In this document: in pieces, positions 54,705 through 64,000 of the stretch | Layout of the letters: each line of letters starts with the position of its first letter | Numbering within the stretch: the first letter of the stretch is position 1 | Source: Anniella stebbinsi | Lineage: Eukaryota > Chordata > Lepidosauria > Squamata > Anniellidae | NCBI GenBank assembly: GCA_029215795.1 | Contig: JARDYH010000001.1 | Location: 397,457,154-397,521,153, forward strand | Reading direction: 5' to 3' | Length of the DNA stretch: 64,000 bases | Notes under the pieces: model-generated | Seen by the model: only the letters and a program-made list of their open reading frames with translations | Databases searched by the model: none | What the model was told of the DNA's origin: nothing | Program-made: the position numbers and the translations under genes

Positions 54705-57684
54705 ATGGTTTCTGCTCTCTTCCAGAGCCTGATCTCTTCCTACATATATAAGATTTACAAAGGAATGTTTACAAAGAAATTGGGAAATAGTACAAAAAAG
54801 AAAGAGAGTTCTCAAAGCAAAAAGGAACAAGACATCCCCCAGGTTGGACAGATTAAGAATCCCAAATTCTCCAACACTTTGAAAAGCACCGTGAAAAAGC
54901 TTGCCAAGTGCTCTTCCGCTCGCAATCTGTCAACCGAAGAGGAGGGAGGCAGCCAAGAGTTTTCCCTGTCTCCAACGTTCAGCTACCGGGTAGCAATTGC
55001 CAACGGGCTGCAAAAGAGTGTTTTACTAACACATAAGAATGAGGATCTGTTTCAAGACCTGTCTTCCAACGAGAGCTCATATTCGGAGTCCTTAAGCGAA
55101 GCCAAGAGCCTGAGTAGGAGCAAAGAGTTTTCGTCGCTCACGATGCCGGTGAGACGCAACCGGAAGAGCTTGAGTAGCCTCGCCCCCTCGGACGGCAGCT
55201 CTGATGGGGAGCGCACCTTGCACAGCCTCAAGCTCGGTGCGTTACGGAAGCTGCGCAAGTGGAAGAAGAGCCAGGAATGCGTCTCCTCGGACTCGGAGCT
55301 CAGCACGTGGAAGAAGACCTTGGGCCTGCGGAGCAAGTCTTTGGATAGGACCGCCCGCCCGCCCAAGTCCAGCACCCTTGAACCGAACTTCAGCTCGACG
55401 GGTTGCATCAGTCAAACCCACGATGTCATGGAAATGATCTTCAAGGAGCTCCAGGGCATCAGCCAAATTGAAACGGAGCTCTCTGAACTGCGGGGACACG
55501 TCAATGCCCTGAAGCAGTCCATCGACGAGATCTCCAGCAGCGTAGAAGTGGTGCAGAGCGAGATCGAGCAGTTGCGGACAGGCTTCGTGCAGTCCAGGAG
55601 GGAAACCCGGGACATCCATGACTATATCAAACAGATCGGGCACACGGGGAGCAAAACCAGCCTCCGGTTTTTAAACGTGCCTGAGGAGAAGTTCGAAAAT
55701 GCCGACCATGTGGTGTACAGAACTTTAATCGAGAAAATGGGCTTCTCGGAGGCACAAAATTCCGTCAAAATCGACTTCGCCCACCGCTTGGGCCATCACA
55801 GGGAATGCCCCAGTGCCAAACCCAGGCCCATCCTGGTTTATTTCGAGACGCCGCAGCAGCGTGATTTAGTTTTGAAAAAATCTTACAAGCTCAAAGGGAC
55901 CGGCATTGGGATTTCGACGGATATTCTCTCTTCTCACGACACGAAAGAGCGGAAAGAGCGAGATCTGCCTTCTTCGCAGACCTATGAGAGCATGGATATG
56001 AAACTTCCGGTGTTGGACCTAAAAGCGAAAAGGCACGACTGGGAGTCGCCCGACAGCAGCGACAGAGAACTGGAATCGGATATAAATCGGAACAGTTATG
56101 CAAAAATATCCAAATCAGCGCCCCAAATGAAAAGGAGTCCTGCAAAAGCAAGGGAGGAAACTTCGAGCATCCGGGTCCTTAAAGGAGCTTCCGATGGGAA
56201 CAGTTTCCCAAGTGAAATCAGTTATAAGGCAGGATCACCAGGAACAGAGAGCCTGCAGAAGGAATCCAAGGCAGGCTGTTACTCCAACACAACCCCAATC
56301 TGGCAGTCACAGAATGACTTTGCAACTCTCAAGCTCAGCCGTTCAGAATCTGATTTTTCTAAACTGTGCCAGTCATACTCTGAAGATTTTTCAGAGAATC
56401 AGTACTTCAGCCGAACCAATGGCAGCTCGCTCTTATCTTCCTCCGATCGAGAGCTCTGGCAGAGAACACAGGATGACCCGGCCAACTGGTGTGGCGGCTC
56501 ACAAGAGCAGACATTTACCGAAAGTCAGCCTTACAGAGTGGAGAACGAAGTGGAGAACACAGAAACGGTGGACAGCGGACTCAGCAATGGGATAATGTGC
56601 GCGTCTGCGGACAGGAGTCATTATAGCAACTCTCAAGTCTCCTTAGAAAATGACCTTTCGCCATGGAAGGACTGGAATCAACTGGAACAAAACACAGACC
56701 TGGGATTAGATTCGTCAACACAAGACATTTTGGCTTACGACTTGAGCAGCTCTTCTGACCAACAGACAGACTATGGCCAACAGATAGATCTCTCAGATGT
56801 CCAGTATGATGCAGAAAACTACGATTTTGCCCTGGAGAGCAACTCTCCCTCTGGCTTGGGGGTCAGTAGTGAAACACAGGACCAGTGGATTGGCCAATAC
56901 GATGACTACCAGGAGACAAATGGCAATACCCTGTATCAAAACCAAAACAGGAAGCCCATGATGTATCGAAGCCAAAGCGAGCTGCAGAGCGATGACTCCG
57001 AAGAAGCGCCTCCGAAATCTTGGCACAGCAGGCTGAGCATTGACCTGTCAGACAAGACCTTCAGCTTTCCTAAGTTTGGAAGTACTCTACAGAGGGCAAA
57101 GTCAGCCTTGGAAGTGGTGTGGAATAAGAGCACGCAGAGTTTAAGTGGGTACGAGGACAGCGGATCGTCTTTTATGGGGAGATTCCGGACTTTGTCCCAG
57201 TCCACTGCTAATGAATCGAGCACGACCCTGGATTCTGATGTTTACACAGAGCCTTATTATTACAAAGCTGAAGATGAAGATGACTACAGCGAGCCTGTTG
57301 GCGAGAACGAAACCGATTATGTGGAAGTCATGGAGCAAGTCCTTGCAAAACTAGAAAACAGAACTAGTAACAATGAATCGGAAGAACAGTCCCAGGACTA
57401 CGAGCCAGAGCAGACTCCGTACGAAAGCCCCTGCGCCATTTCGCAGGAAGACACTCCCAATGGGTATTTCGATAACTCCATGGTTAGTGAAGATGCGCTG
57501 GAATTTGTGGGTGATACAGTTGTTGAAACAGAAGCGGAAGTCCGTGAAGACGAAAATCAAAATGTCCCAGAAGTCCCTGTTCAAACACCAGTGAAAAAAA
57601 AGGTTCGGCCTTCATTTAAAGAAGCTGCACTGAAGGCATACAAGAAACAGATGAGTGAACTGGAGGAGAAGATCCTTGCGGGAG
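54705..57684 (+). CDS. UNC13C: UNC13C (Munc13-3), first coding exon, N-terminal 993 residues
   Basis: UNC13C is a presynaptic priming protein that prepares synaptic vesicles for fusion. It is best known from cerebellar synapses. The exon matches the long Munc13-3-specific N-terminus almost throughout. Landmarks are MFTKKLGN (residues 21-28), [20 protein letters not shown], a coiled coil at about 240-312, an RRM-like segment at about 318-395 ([35 protein letters not shown]), GIGISTDIL at about 400, [38 protein letters not shown], then [11 protein letters not shown] with W806 in a probable calmodulin-binding helix. An acidic stretch runs from about 850, and RPSFKEAAL...LEEKILAG closes the exon. 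I chose the ATG at 54705 because an in-frame stop lies at 54657 and the family starts with MV plus a hydrophobic helix. The exon ends after the first base of a codon (GGA G|GTATGC). The C1, C2B, MUN and C2C domains are in later exons outside the window. No frameshift or internal stop. Confidence 0.97.
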
Positions 57685-57959
57685 GTATGCCATTTTTAAT
57701 ATTTTATATTTAAAGAGAAATAGCAGCAACAGCAACAAAAGTCTGTTGGTTATGAGGGTGCTGTTTTTCTCCCTTGGAATTCAGTGTTATAGGGTTAGTC
57801 ACACTTAGAGCAGACCCATTGAAATCAATGGTATTTAAGTTAAATCAAGGGTAAGGGTGGGTTCAATCCATTGAAGCTAATATCAGTTGGAATGACGTTG
57901 GATTCTGTGGGGGGAATCCACGGCTAACACCAAGTGATAACAGTCACACAAAGGAATCA

Positions 57960-58115
57960 AATGCCTGGGGAGGTGGTGACTCGCCATTATTGGAAGTCTT
58001 CAAGCAGAGACTGGACAGACAGCTGTTAGGGATGCTTTAAACTGGATTCTTGCATGGAACAGGGTGGTGATCTCGATGGTCTGAATGGCCCCTTCCATCT
58101 CTGTGACTCTACACA
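57960..58115 (+). mobile_element. CR1 LINE 3' end, old copy
   Basis: 'gcctggggaggtggtgactc', 'gggatgctttaaactggatt' and 'gatggtctgaatggcccctt', ending 'ctgtgactctac'. Diverged from the younger CR1 copies. Upstream, 57780-57860 has traces of a 'cccattgaaatcaatgg' repeat. Confidence 0.75.
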
Positions 58116-58344
58116 ACCTGATCCACAATCCAGTTAAGCCCCAAAGACTCGAGCTGCTTACTCCCGTTGAAATGGATTGAATAGATTGACTTAAATCCAA
58201 TTATTGTGGCTTAACTGCATTGAAAAATGAACTGATAGGTTGTATCTCAAAAAGATAGTTTTTTGGATGATGTCTTATATCAGAATAAATAGTTACAACG
58301 TGTTATTATTTTAACATATCCAGCTCTCTGTTAAACTGATAAAA

Positions 58345-58395
58345 CAGAGCTGCTGCTATTGGGTGGTATAAAAATGCAATAAATCAAATAAAGTA
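58345..58395 (+). mobile_element. L2-like LINE tail
   Basis: 'gctattgggtggtataaaaa' then 'tgcaataaatcaaataaag' matches the L2 end at 1190-1230. Confidence 0.65.
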
Positions 58396-58539
58396 AAAAG
58401 CTATATAGCATGTTCTCAAACTGTTCTAAAGCACCAGGGCAAAACAAGATGGGTATTATTAATCAAGAGCCTTATTGAAAGTAGACAGGTCTTATCTCGT
58501 TGACACCTGTGTTGGGTACATCCAGGCTAGTCTACTATA

Positions 58540-59112
58540 ATGTGCTGTAGATGGGGCTGCCCTTAAAGACGTGTTGGGAGCTTCAAATGGTGCAGAATGC
58601 GGAAGTGAGAATGCTTGTAGGAGATCGCCGTTCTGGTCACATTACCCCTATTCTGTGCCATTTCCTTTGGCTGCTGCTTTGTTTCTGAGCCCAAATTAAG
58701 GTGCTGGTATTACCTTTGAAAGCCCTACATGGTTTGGGTCCAGGCTGTTGGAAGATCTACCTGCATTTCTGTGTCCCTGCCTGAGCCCCCATTCTCTGAG
58801 CCATGAGTAAGAGCTGTTAGGTTGATGGGTACAGGGGCAGAGGCCTTTTTTGTGGTGGCCCCATGCCTTTGGAAATATGTCCGTCCCATTTCTTGTTGGC
58901 TTTTGGAGGGCTCTTTATAGTCCAACCAGATTTTGAATGATTTATAGTAATGTGACTGTTATTTGCTGCTGGGTTTTATTTGATAGTTTTATCTGATTTA
59001 TGTGTTGCCATTGCAATATTTTAAGGTTGATTGTGTGAAATCTTCCCATATTGTTTACTGAGCATTGTAAACTGCCTTGGGAGGATAATTTATCATGGAA
59101 AATATATAAAGT
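58540..59112 (+). mobile_element. Old L2 LINE 3' end
   Basis: Across frames it shows LQMVQNAEVRML-like sequence, then 'ggtcacattacccctattct', 'tttgaaagccctacatggtt' and 'ggggcagaggcctttttt' (RGRGLF), followed by a T-rich 3'UTR and 'taaactgccttgggaggata'. Several frameshifts. More diverged than the 59470 copy. Confidence 0.75.
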
Positions 59113-59469
59113 CATATTGCAGAAAATTTTGTGAATTCTAGGATTGAGTCCTAAAGATCTTCCTGACCTGCCCCATTTGTGTAGCAGGCACTGGAATGTG
59201 CTTTTAAAAACAAGTGGCCCAGATCCTGTCCTAAAAGAATGAGGCTAATGCGCAGTAAAGGGGAGGGAACCAGACATTGTGCCTTTTTGCCTGCAGGAAT
59301 CAAACGGGCTTCAGAACAAAGTTTAAGCCCCCACCCCAAACCCCAAGCATCTGATTTGGTCCTAATCACCATCTTGTTCCAGGCCTGTTGAGCCAAAGGC
59401 CCCTGCTCCTGCTCTAGGCCAGGCACAGCCTGTGCAAGATTCATAGGAGAATAGCCACAGCCCACCAAC

Positions 59470-61127
59470 GCCTCTCGACCCCTGTCCTTCTTGGCTGGTT
59501 GTCCAGGGAGGAGATGCAGTTAGATCACATTTACAACATACCATTAATGCATCTTTCAGGGAGGGGAGCTTTCCATCTTGTTTAAAAGAGGCGGTGGTAA
59601 GGCCGCTTCTAAAAAAGCCCTCCCTGGATCCCCTGGACCTTAATAACTACTGGCCAGTATCAAATCTTCCATTTTGGGGCAAGGTGATCGAGAGAGCGGT
59701 TGCCTTTCAACTCCAGGCAGTCTTGGATGACACTGATTTTCTAGACCCATTTCAAACCAGCTTCAGGGCAGGATATGGAGTTGAGACCGCTTTGGTAGCC
59801 TTAGTGGATGATTTACGCCTTAGTATTGACAGGGGGAGTGTGTCCCTGCTGGTACTCCTGGACCTCTCAGCGGCTTTCGATACCATCGACCATGGTATCT
59901 TTCTGGAGCGCCTGGGGGAATTGGGAATCGGGGGCACTGTGCTTCAGTGGTTCCGATCCTATCTCTTGGGCAGGTTCCAGATGGTGATGCTTGGGGATAG
60001 CTGCTCTTCAAAAAAGGAGTTGCTATGTGGTGTACCACAAGGTGCCATCCTTTCCCCAATGCTGTTTAACATTTACATGAAACCGCTGGGAGAGATCATC
60101 TGGAGGCATGGGGCGGGGTGCTATCAATACGCTGATGACACCAAAATATATTTCTCTATGCCTTCGACAACATCGTCAGCTAAGGATAGTGTGTCTCCTC
60201 TGAATGAATGCTTGGAGGCGGTAATGGGCTGGATGAGGAAAAACAAACTGAAGCTGAATCCAAACAAGACGGAGGGGCTCGCTGTCAAAGGCCCCAACCT
60301 GGGTTTGGAGGTGTGTCAACCAGTTCTGGATGGGGTTACACCCCCCCTGAAAGACTGTGTTCGCAGCTTGGGGATACGCCTGGATCCGTCGCTCCAGATG
60401 ACAGCTCAGATTGATGTGACGGCCAGGAGTGCCTACTATCAGCTTCGGCTGATACACCAGCTGCGCCCCTTCCTAGAGTTGGAAGACCTAAAGACGGTAG
60501 TGCACGCGCTGGTAACTTTGAGGCTTGACTTCTGCAATGCGCTGTGCATAGGGCTACCTTTGTGCCTAGTCCGGAAACTTCAACTTGTTCAAAATATGGC
60601 AGCCAGGTTGGTCACCGGTACATCTAGGGGTGACCACATTACACCAGTTTTAAAATCACTTCATTGGCTGCCAGTCAGTTTCCGGGCGAAGTATAAAGTG
60701 TTGGTTATTACCTTTAAAGCCCTACATGGTTTGGCCCAGGCTACTTGTGGGATCGCCTTCTCCCATACAATCCACCCTGCACACTTAGGTCCTCTGGGAA
60801 GAACTTACTCAAGCCAGCCAGAACTAGGCTGGCGAGTGTTACCCAGAGGACCTTCACTTCCATTGCTCCCAGACTATGGAATGGTCTGCCGGAGATTAGA
60901 CAAATTAGCAGTCTTCATGAATTTAAGAGAGTCATGAAGACTGCTCTCTTCCGGCAGGCCTATCCGGATGAATTTTAAGATATTTTAATGATGCATTTTC
61001 TCTTGTTTTTTAAATTTTTTAACTGTTTGTGATTTTTGTATTTTACATTGTGTTCCCCACCTCGATCTGAAGGAAGAGGCGGGTTATTATTATTAATAAT
61101 AATAATAATAATAGTTATTATTATTAT
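59470..61127 (+). mobile_element. L2-clade LINE, 5'-truncated, young copy
   Basis: It starts within ORF2 ('gacccctgtccttcttggct') upstream of the RT domain. It covers the whole RT, the C-terminal domain and the 3'UTR ('ccccacctcgatctgaagga', 'agaggcgggtt'). It ends in an unusual ATT/AAT tail at 61085-61127 that is itself self-complementary. The endonuclease-coding part is absent. It sits in UNC13C intron sequence in the sense orientation. Confidence 0.93.
59540..60978 (+). pseudogene. L2 ORF2 reverse transcriptase, one frameshift
   Basis: An open frame of at least 447 codons (59594-60937) contains the RT motifs in order: VVRPLLKKPSLDP (its VRPLL at the start of this open frame), FRAGYGVETAL, SLLVLLDLSAAFDTIDHG, LQWFRSYLLGRFQ, GVPQGAILSPMLFNIYM, and the catalytic YADD at 60128-60139 (residue 179 of this open frame). 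LKLNPNKTE and the RSAYYQLRLIHQLRPFLE segment follow. Compared with the copy at 37955, one base is missing near 60731-60736. The true C-terminus (RLLPYNPP...FRQAYPDEF, stop at 60976) therefore continues in another frame. The lack of the N-terminal endonuclease makes it non-autonomous. Confidence 0.9.
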
Positions 61128-61139
61128 GGGCTGGAATAG

Positions 61140-61460
61140 GGATGTTGGAGGAATCCTGTTTGGGGGTGGAGTTTGGCAAATTTCCCCCAGCTCATCCTGC
61201 ACATGCCAGCTCATAGTTCCCTGCGCTGGCTTGACTCGGCAAATGCTGGCAAATTCCCCAATTATGCTCACAAATTTCGCGGCTAGGAATATTTACGTTT
61301 TGATCCATGCCAATTTGTGACCATAATTGGGGAATTTGCGCAAAGTTCCAGGCCATTTTACGCAAGTTGCACTATTTATGGCTGTGAATTTGTGCAAAAC
61401 CTGATTTCCGTAAGTATTTCCAGCCACAAATTTGCACAAATCATGGTTCGTGGACAAAAA
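61140..61460. repeat. Fold-back repeat with 27-bp near-perfect inverted arms
   Basis: The left arm at 61250-61276 (CAAATTCCCCAATTATGCTC plus ACAAATT) pairs with the right arm at 61312-61338 with one mismatch, around a loop of about 35 nt. Related 'ccacaaatttgcacaaat' and 'gtgaatttgtgcaaaa' words repeat on both sides (61160-61440). That suggests a MITE-like dispersed element of about 300 bp. It begins immediately after the L2 tail. Confidence 0.65.
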
Positions 61461-61469
61461 AAAAAGACG

Positions 61470-63384
61470 CGAGCTCTCGCCAGGCACCCACGGACCATCT
61501 GCTGGCTTGCTCCTCACGCCTGCGGGGGTCGAGCAACCGTCAGGAGTCCGGCGAGCAGAGCGCGATTGGGACATGGGGGAGTTGGCCCATCCCTTGCACT
61601 GGAAGAGCTTTCTTGGAGGGGAGGAGTAGGTTTGTTGCCTCCAGCTGTCCCTTAGCTGATCACATGAGACATTTCTTTTGGGATTTGGGGGGGGCTGGGG
61701 GAGTTGCCCAGAATGCCACATTTCTATTGCTTGCTACTGAATATTGCCTTTGGAAACCCCTGGAGAGGGCCTGTTGTAATGCTGTTCTCAGTGCTGCTGT
61801 GCTCTTGCCCTCCCTCGCGTCATTCCCACCCAACTGTCACCTTGGCTGCATTATTCTGAGAGCTGTGCGGAAGGGTAATAGGACCAGAAACTGATGCCAG
61901 GATGGATTGGTGTTGATTTGGGTTCCAAATCAAAGTTTGCCTTTTGAGAAGGTAGCGTCTGTTTTGTTGGATCCTATGGAGGATTTTCTCTTCAGCGCAG
62001 CCGCCGCAACAGGGAAACGGCTCCTTCAGTGGGTAATCCCACCTATGAGGTTTCTTATTTATGACAAATATCCATATTTATGGACCTAAGGAACTCTCTG
62101 CCACTATAACACAGAGTTCCTGCCGCCACCAATTCACTTAGAATGCTTTAACATCTCGTACCTGGTATAAGAGGCTTAAGAGCGACTCCCCTGCTTCTCC
62201 TCCCTCGTCAGGCCAGGTGAGCCACAGATTTTTGCTTCCATCACACCGTGGGCCCATCCCAGGAAGGCTGGTGGGGGCCGTGGGGGTGTATTCCACCCCT
62301 CTGTACAGGGTTTGCCTTGATCCAATCCTGTTTTCTTGTGCATGAGTTTGCATGTCCAGCCTCTGCTTTTCCTCCTGACGAAAACCTGGATGATATGCCT
62401 GAACCTGCGGCACATCCAGGAAGGCCAACGTGGAATCTGCAAATCACAGATATCTGTGGCGCTGCAGTGCCAGGGACGTAAGTGCCTTCTCATGTGTCGG
62501 CTGCTGAGTGAGGTGGCCGGAAGGGCCTTCTGCTTCCCTTCTGCTCTCAAGTCCTTCATGGTGTCTGACAATCCCTTGCCAGGGTCCTCCTCCCCGAGTC
62601 CCTCATCCCACGTTTGGGATTGATTCTGAACTTCCTTTGCCCATTTCAGATGGGCTTCCTCTCCAGTTCCTGGCCTCTTTAAGGTCCCTTAAGACCCCAG
62701 CCCACCCACGGTAGCCAGTCCTCCTGGCTGCAGAAAACCACCACCAGCTCAATTCAAGGTACACTGGGTGACTTGGCTGGCAGACTGGCCCATAAACCAT
62801 GTGGGATGCTGCACTTGAGCCAGTGTGCCACAGGCTGCATGGGTCACAGACTGAGCTCTTTCCCCATGGATTTTCTGGATAGGACAAATTGGCCTGGCTT
62901 CCCAAGATGCTGCGAATTCCCCAGGAATTGCTCTGGCCTTCAAAAGTAGATTTGTATCCATGTATCCTGCAGTGCTTCTGAGCCTGCCACAGTTAGCAAT
63001 TCCACCCCTGGCGGGGCTTCTTCAAGCTTCTCTGGCCTCTTGACGGAAATAGATTAAAATATATTCACCATTGCTGAGAGCATACCTGGGCTGGAATGTC
63101 AACTCCAAGGACACTTTTTGACTCTGCCATGTTCGTTCCACGGCGCAAAGGAGCACAAATTAATATTTTAACTGCAAATTGTTTGGATTTTTCTTGATCC
63201 GTGCATTTTGGAAGGGGAAAGGTAGTCTCGGTTCAAACACAGCCCATGGCAGAAACATCAGAATGAAATAGGGGAAGTTTCATGCATCTTCTTGAACGAT
63301 GCATCTCAACCTGACCCTGATGCAACAAGCGCTCCTCCTCCTCCTCCTCCAGGTGTTCCTTGTATCGAGTCTTGTTATGTAACT
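61470..63384. other. Intronic, no feature recognised
   Basis: Unique-looking sequence on both strands without repeat ends or an exon with family resemblance. Confidence 0.4.
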
Positions 63385-63625
63385 CCAGGGAGAGGCAGGA
63401 GGAGGGCTTTCTCTGCGGCAGCCCCCCCCCCCAATTAGGGGAAACCTTCTCCAAGGCCGCCTGCCTGGTGCCTTCATTTCAACCTTTTGGGCATCAGGTT
63501 AAAGCATTTTTATTTTCCCAGGCATTTTATTCTGCAGTTGCTTTTAGTGTTATTTAAAGGTTTTAGTGTTTAACTGCTGCATTGTTATTGTGAAATAAGT
63601 TTAAATTGTAGGTTGAAATTGCTGG
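63385..63625 (+). mobile_element. L2-like LINE 3' fragment
   Basis: 'ggcaggaggagggctttctc' (RRRAFS), a C run, then 'gcatcaggttaaagcatttt' and 'tattttcccaggcatttta' followed by a T-rich 3'UTR. The order is the same as at 890-1010, with parts lost. Confidence 0.65.
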
Positions 63626-63673
63626 GCTAAGTAGGACCTTGCTTGGTGGGAGTAGCAGAGTCACAGATGATAT

Positions 63674-64000
63674 GTATTTATTTATTTATTTACTGCATTT
63701 CTATACCACCCAATAGCCAAAGCTCTCTGGGCGGTTTACAAAAATTAAAACCATGAAAACCATTTAAAATATAAAACAAACACCGGTGTAAAGACATAAT
63801 ATAAAATACAGCATAAAAGCACAACCAGGGTAAAACCGAGCAGCCATGCTGAGATCTATACAGTTTTAAAATACAGATTTAAAACAGCAAAGTTAAAAAT
63901 TAAGCTGATAAACTGCTAAAATACTGAGGAAAATATAAAGGTCTTCACCTGGCATCTAAAAGGGTATAATGTAGGTGCCAGGTGAACCTCTCTAGGAGAG
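63674..64000 (-). mobile_element. L2 LINE 3' end, inverted, running off the window
   Basis: The inverted AAAT tail 'gtatttatttatttatttac', 'tgcatttctataccacccaa' and 'gctctctgggcggtttacaa' begins it. The inverted T-rich UTR follows, and then the inverted ORF2 end 'aaggtcttcacctggcatct' with 'ggtgccaggtgaacctctct'. It is the same subfamily as 602-1230, which has these segments in the forward direction. Confidence 0.85.

Larger units (their letters stand above)
57685..64000 (+). other. UNC13C: Intron downstream of the large UNC13C exon (5' part)
   Basis: The donor GAG|GTATGC starts the intron at 57685. Translation read through it gives nine residues and a stop, which is intronic. The interval contains CR1 and L2 copies, a fold-back at 61250-61338 and unique DNA at about 61470-63380. 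No further UNC13C exon is recognised before the window ends. Confidence 0.85.

Overview
The window is vertebrate nuclear DNA, most likely from a squamate reptile (lizard or snake). It holds one clear protein-coding locus, the 5' end of UNC13C (Munc13-3) on the + strand, in a dense background of CR1, L2 and L1 LINE fragments, tRNA-derived SINEs and short non-autonomous DNA transposons. The squamate call rests on CR1 and L2 clade LINEs occurring together, an L1 copy with intact target-site duplications, Sauria-type SINEs and many microsatellites. The species cannot be read from the sequence. There are no prokaryotic features, CRISPR arrays or operons.

Layout. Bases 1-47,150 are intergenic. They contain L2 and CR1 debris, a GC-rich orphan CpG-type region at about 5.8-6.4 kb, and a cluster of about 320-bp palindromic hAT-like elements between 11.3 and 21.3 kb, several with perfect 8-bp target-site duplications. 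Further material includes a GCGCATT-rich MITE family, a CR1/L2 chimera at 22.8-23.7 kb, a 5'-truncated L1 at 32.2-32.8 kb, and a hAT element with an 8-bp duplication at 41.9-42.3 kb. Bases 47,373-49,030 form a strong CpG island with a good splice donor at 48,226, read as the UNC13C promoter and 5'UTR exon. Bases 48,226-54,452 would be intron 1. Bases 54,453-57,684 are a large exon (5'UTR end plus 993 codons) that ends at a phase-1 donor. Bases 57,685-64,000 are the start of the next intron and contain an L2 copy with a nearly intact reverse-transcriptase frame.

The UNC13C exon encodes the N-terminal half specific to Munc13-3. The C1, C2, MUN and C2C domains lie in exons beyond the window. Residues about 240-420 look like a coiled coil followed by an RRM-like fold and a short basic tail, the same order as in LINE-1 ORF1 proteins. 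This is the most interesting protein-level observation. At the DNA level the best candidate for something undescribed is the family of palindromic hAT-like elements: a 168-bp monomer, about 320-bp inverted dimers, two arm types, hybrids of the two, and one insertion that splits a SINE exactly at its 8-bp duplication.

Calls of LINE, SINE and transposon families rest on recognised protein or terminal motifs without a library search. Boundaries without a stated duplication are approximate to about 10-30 bp.
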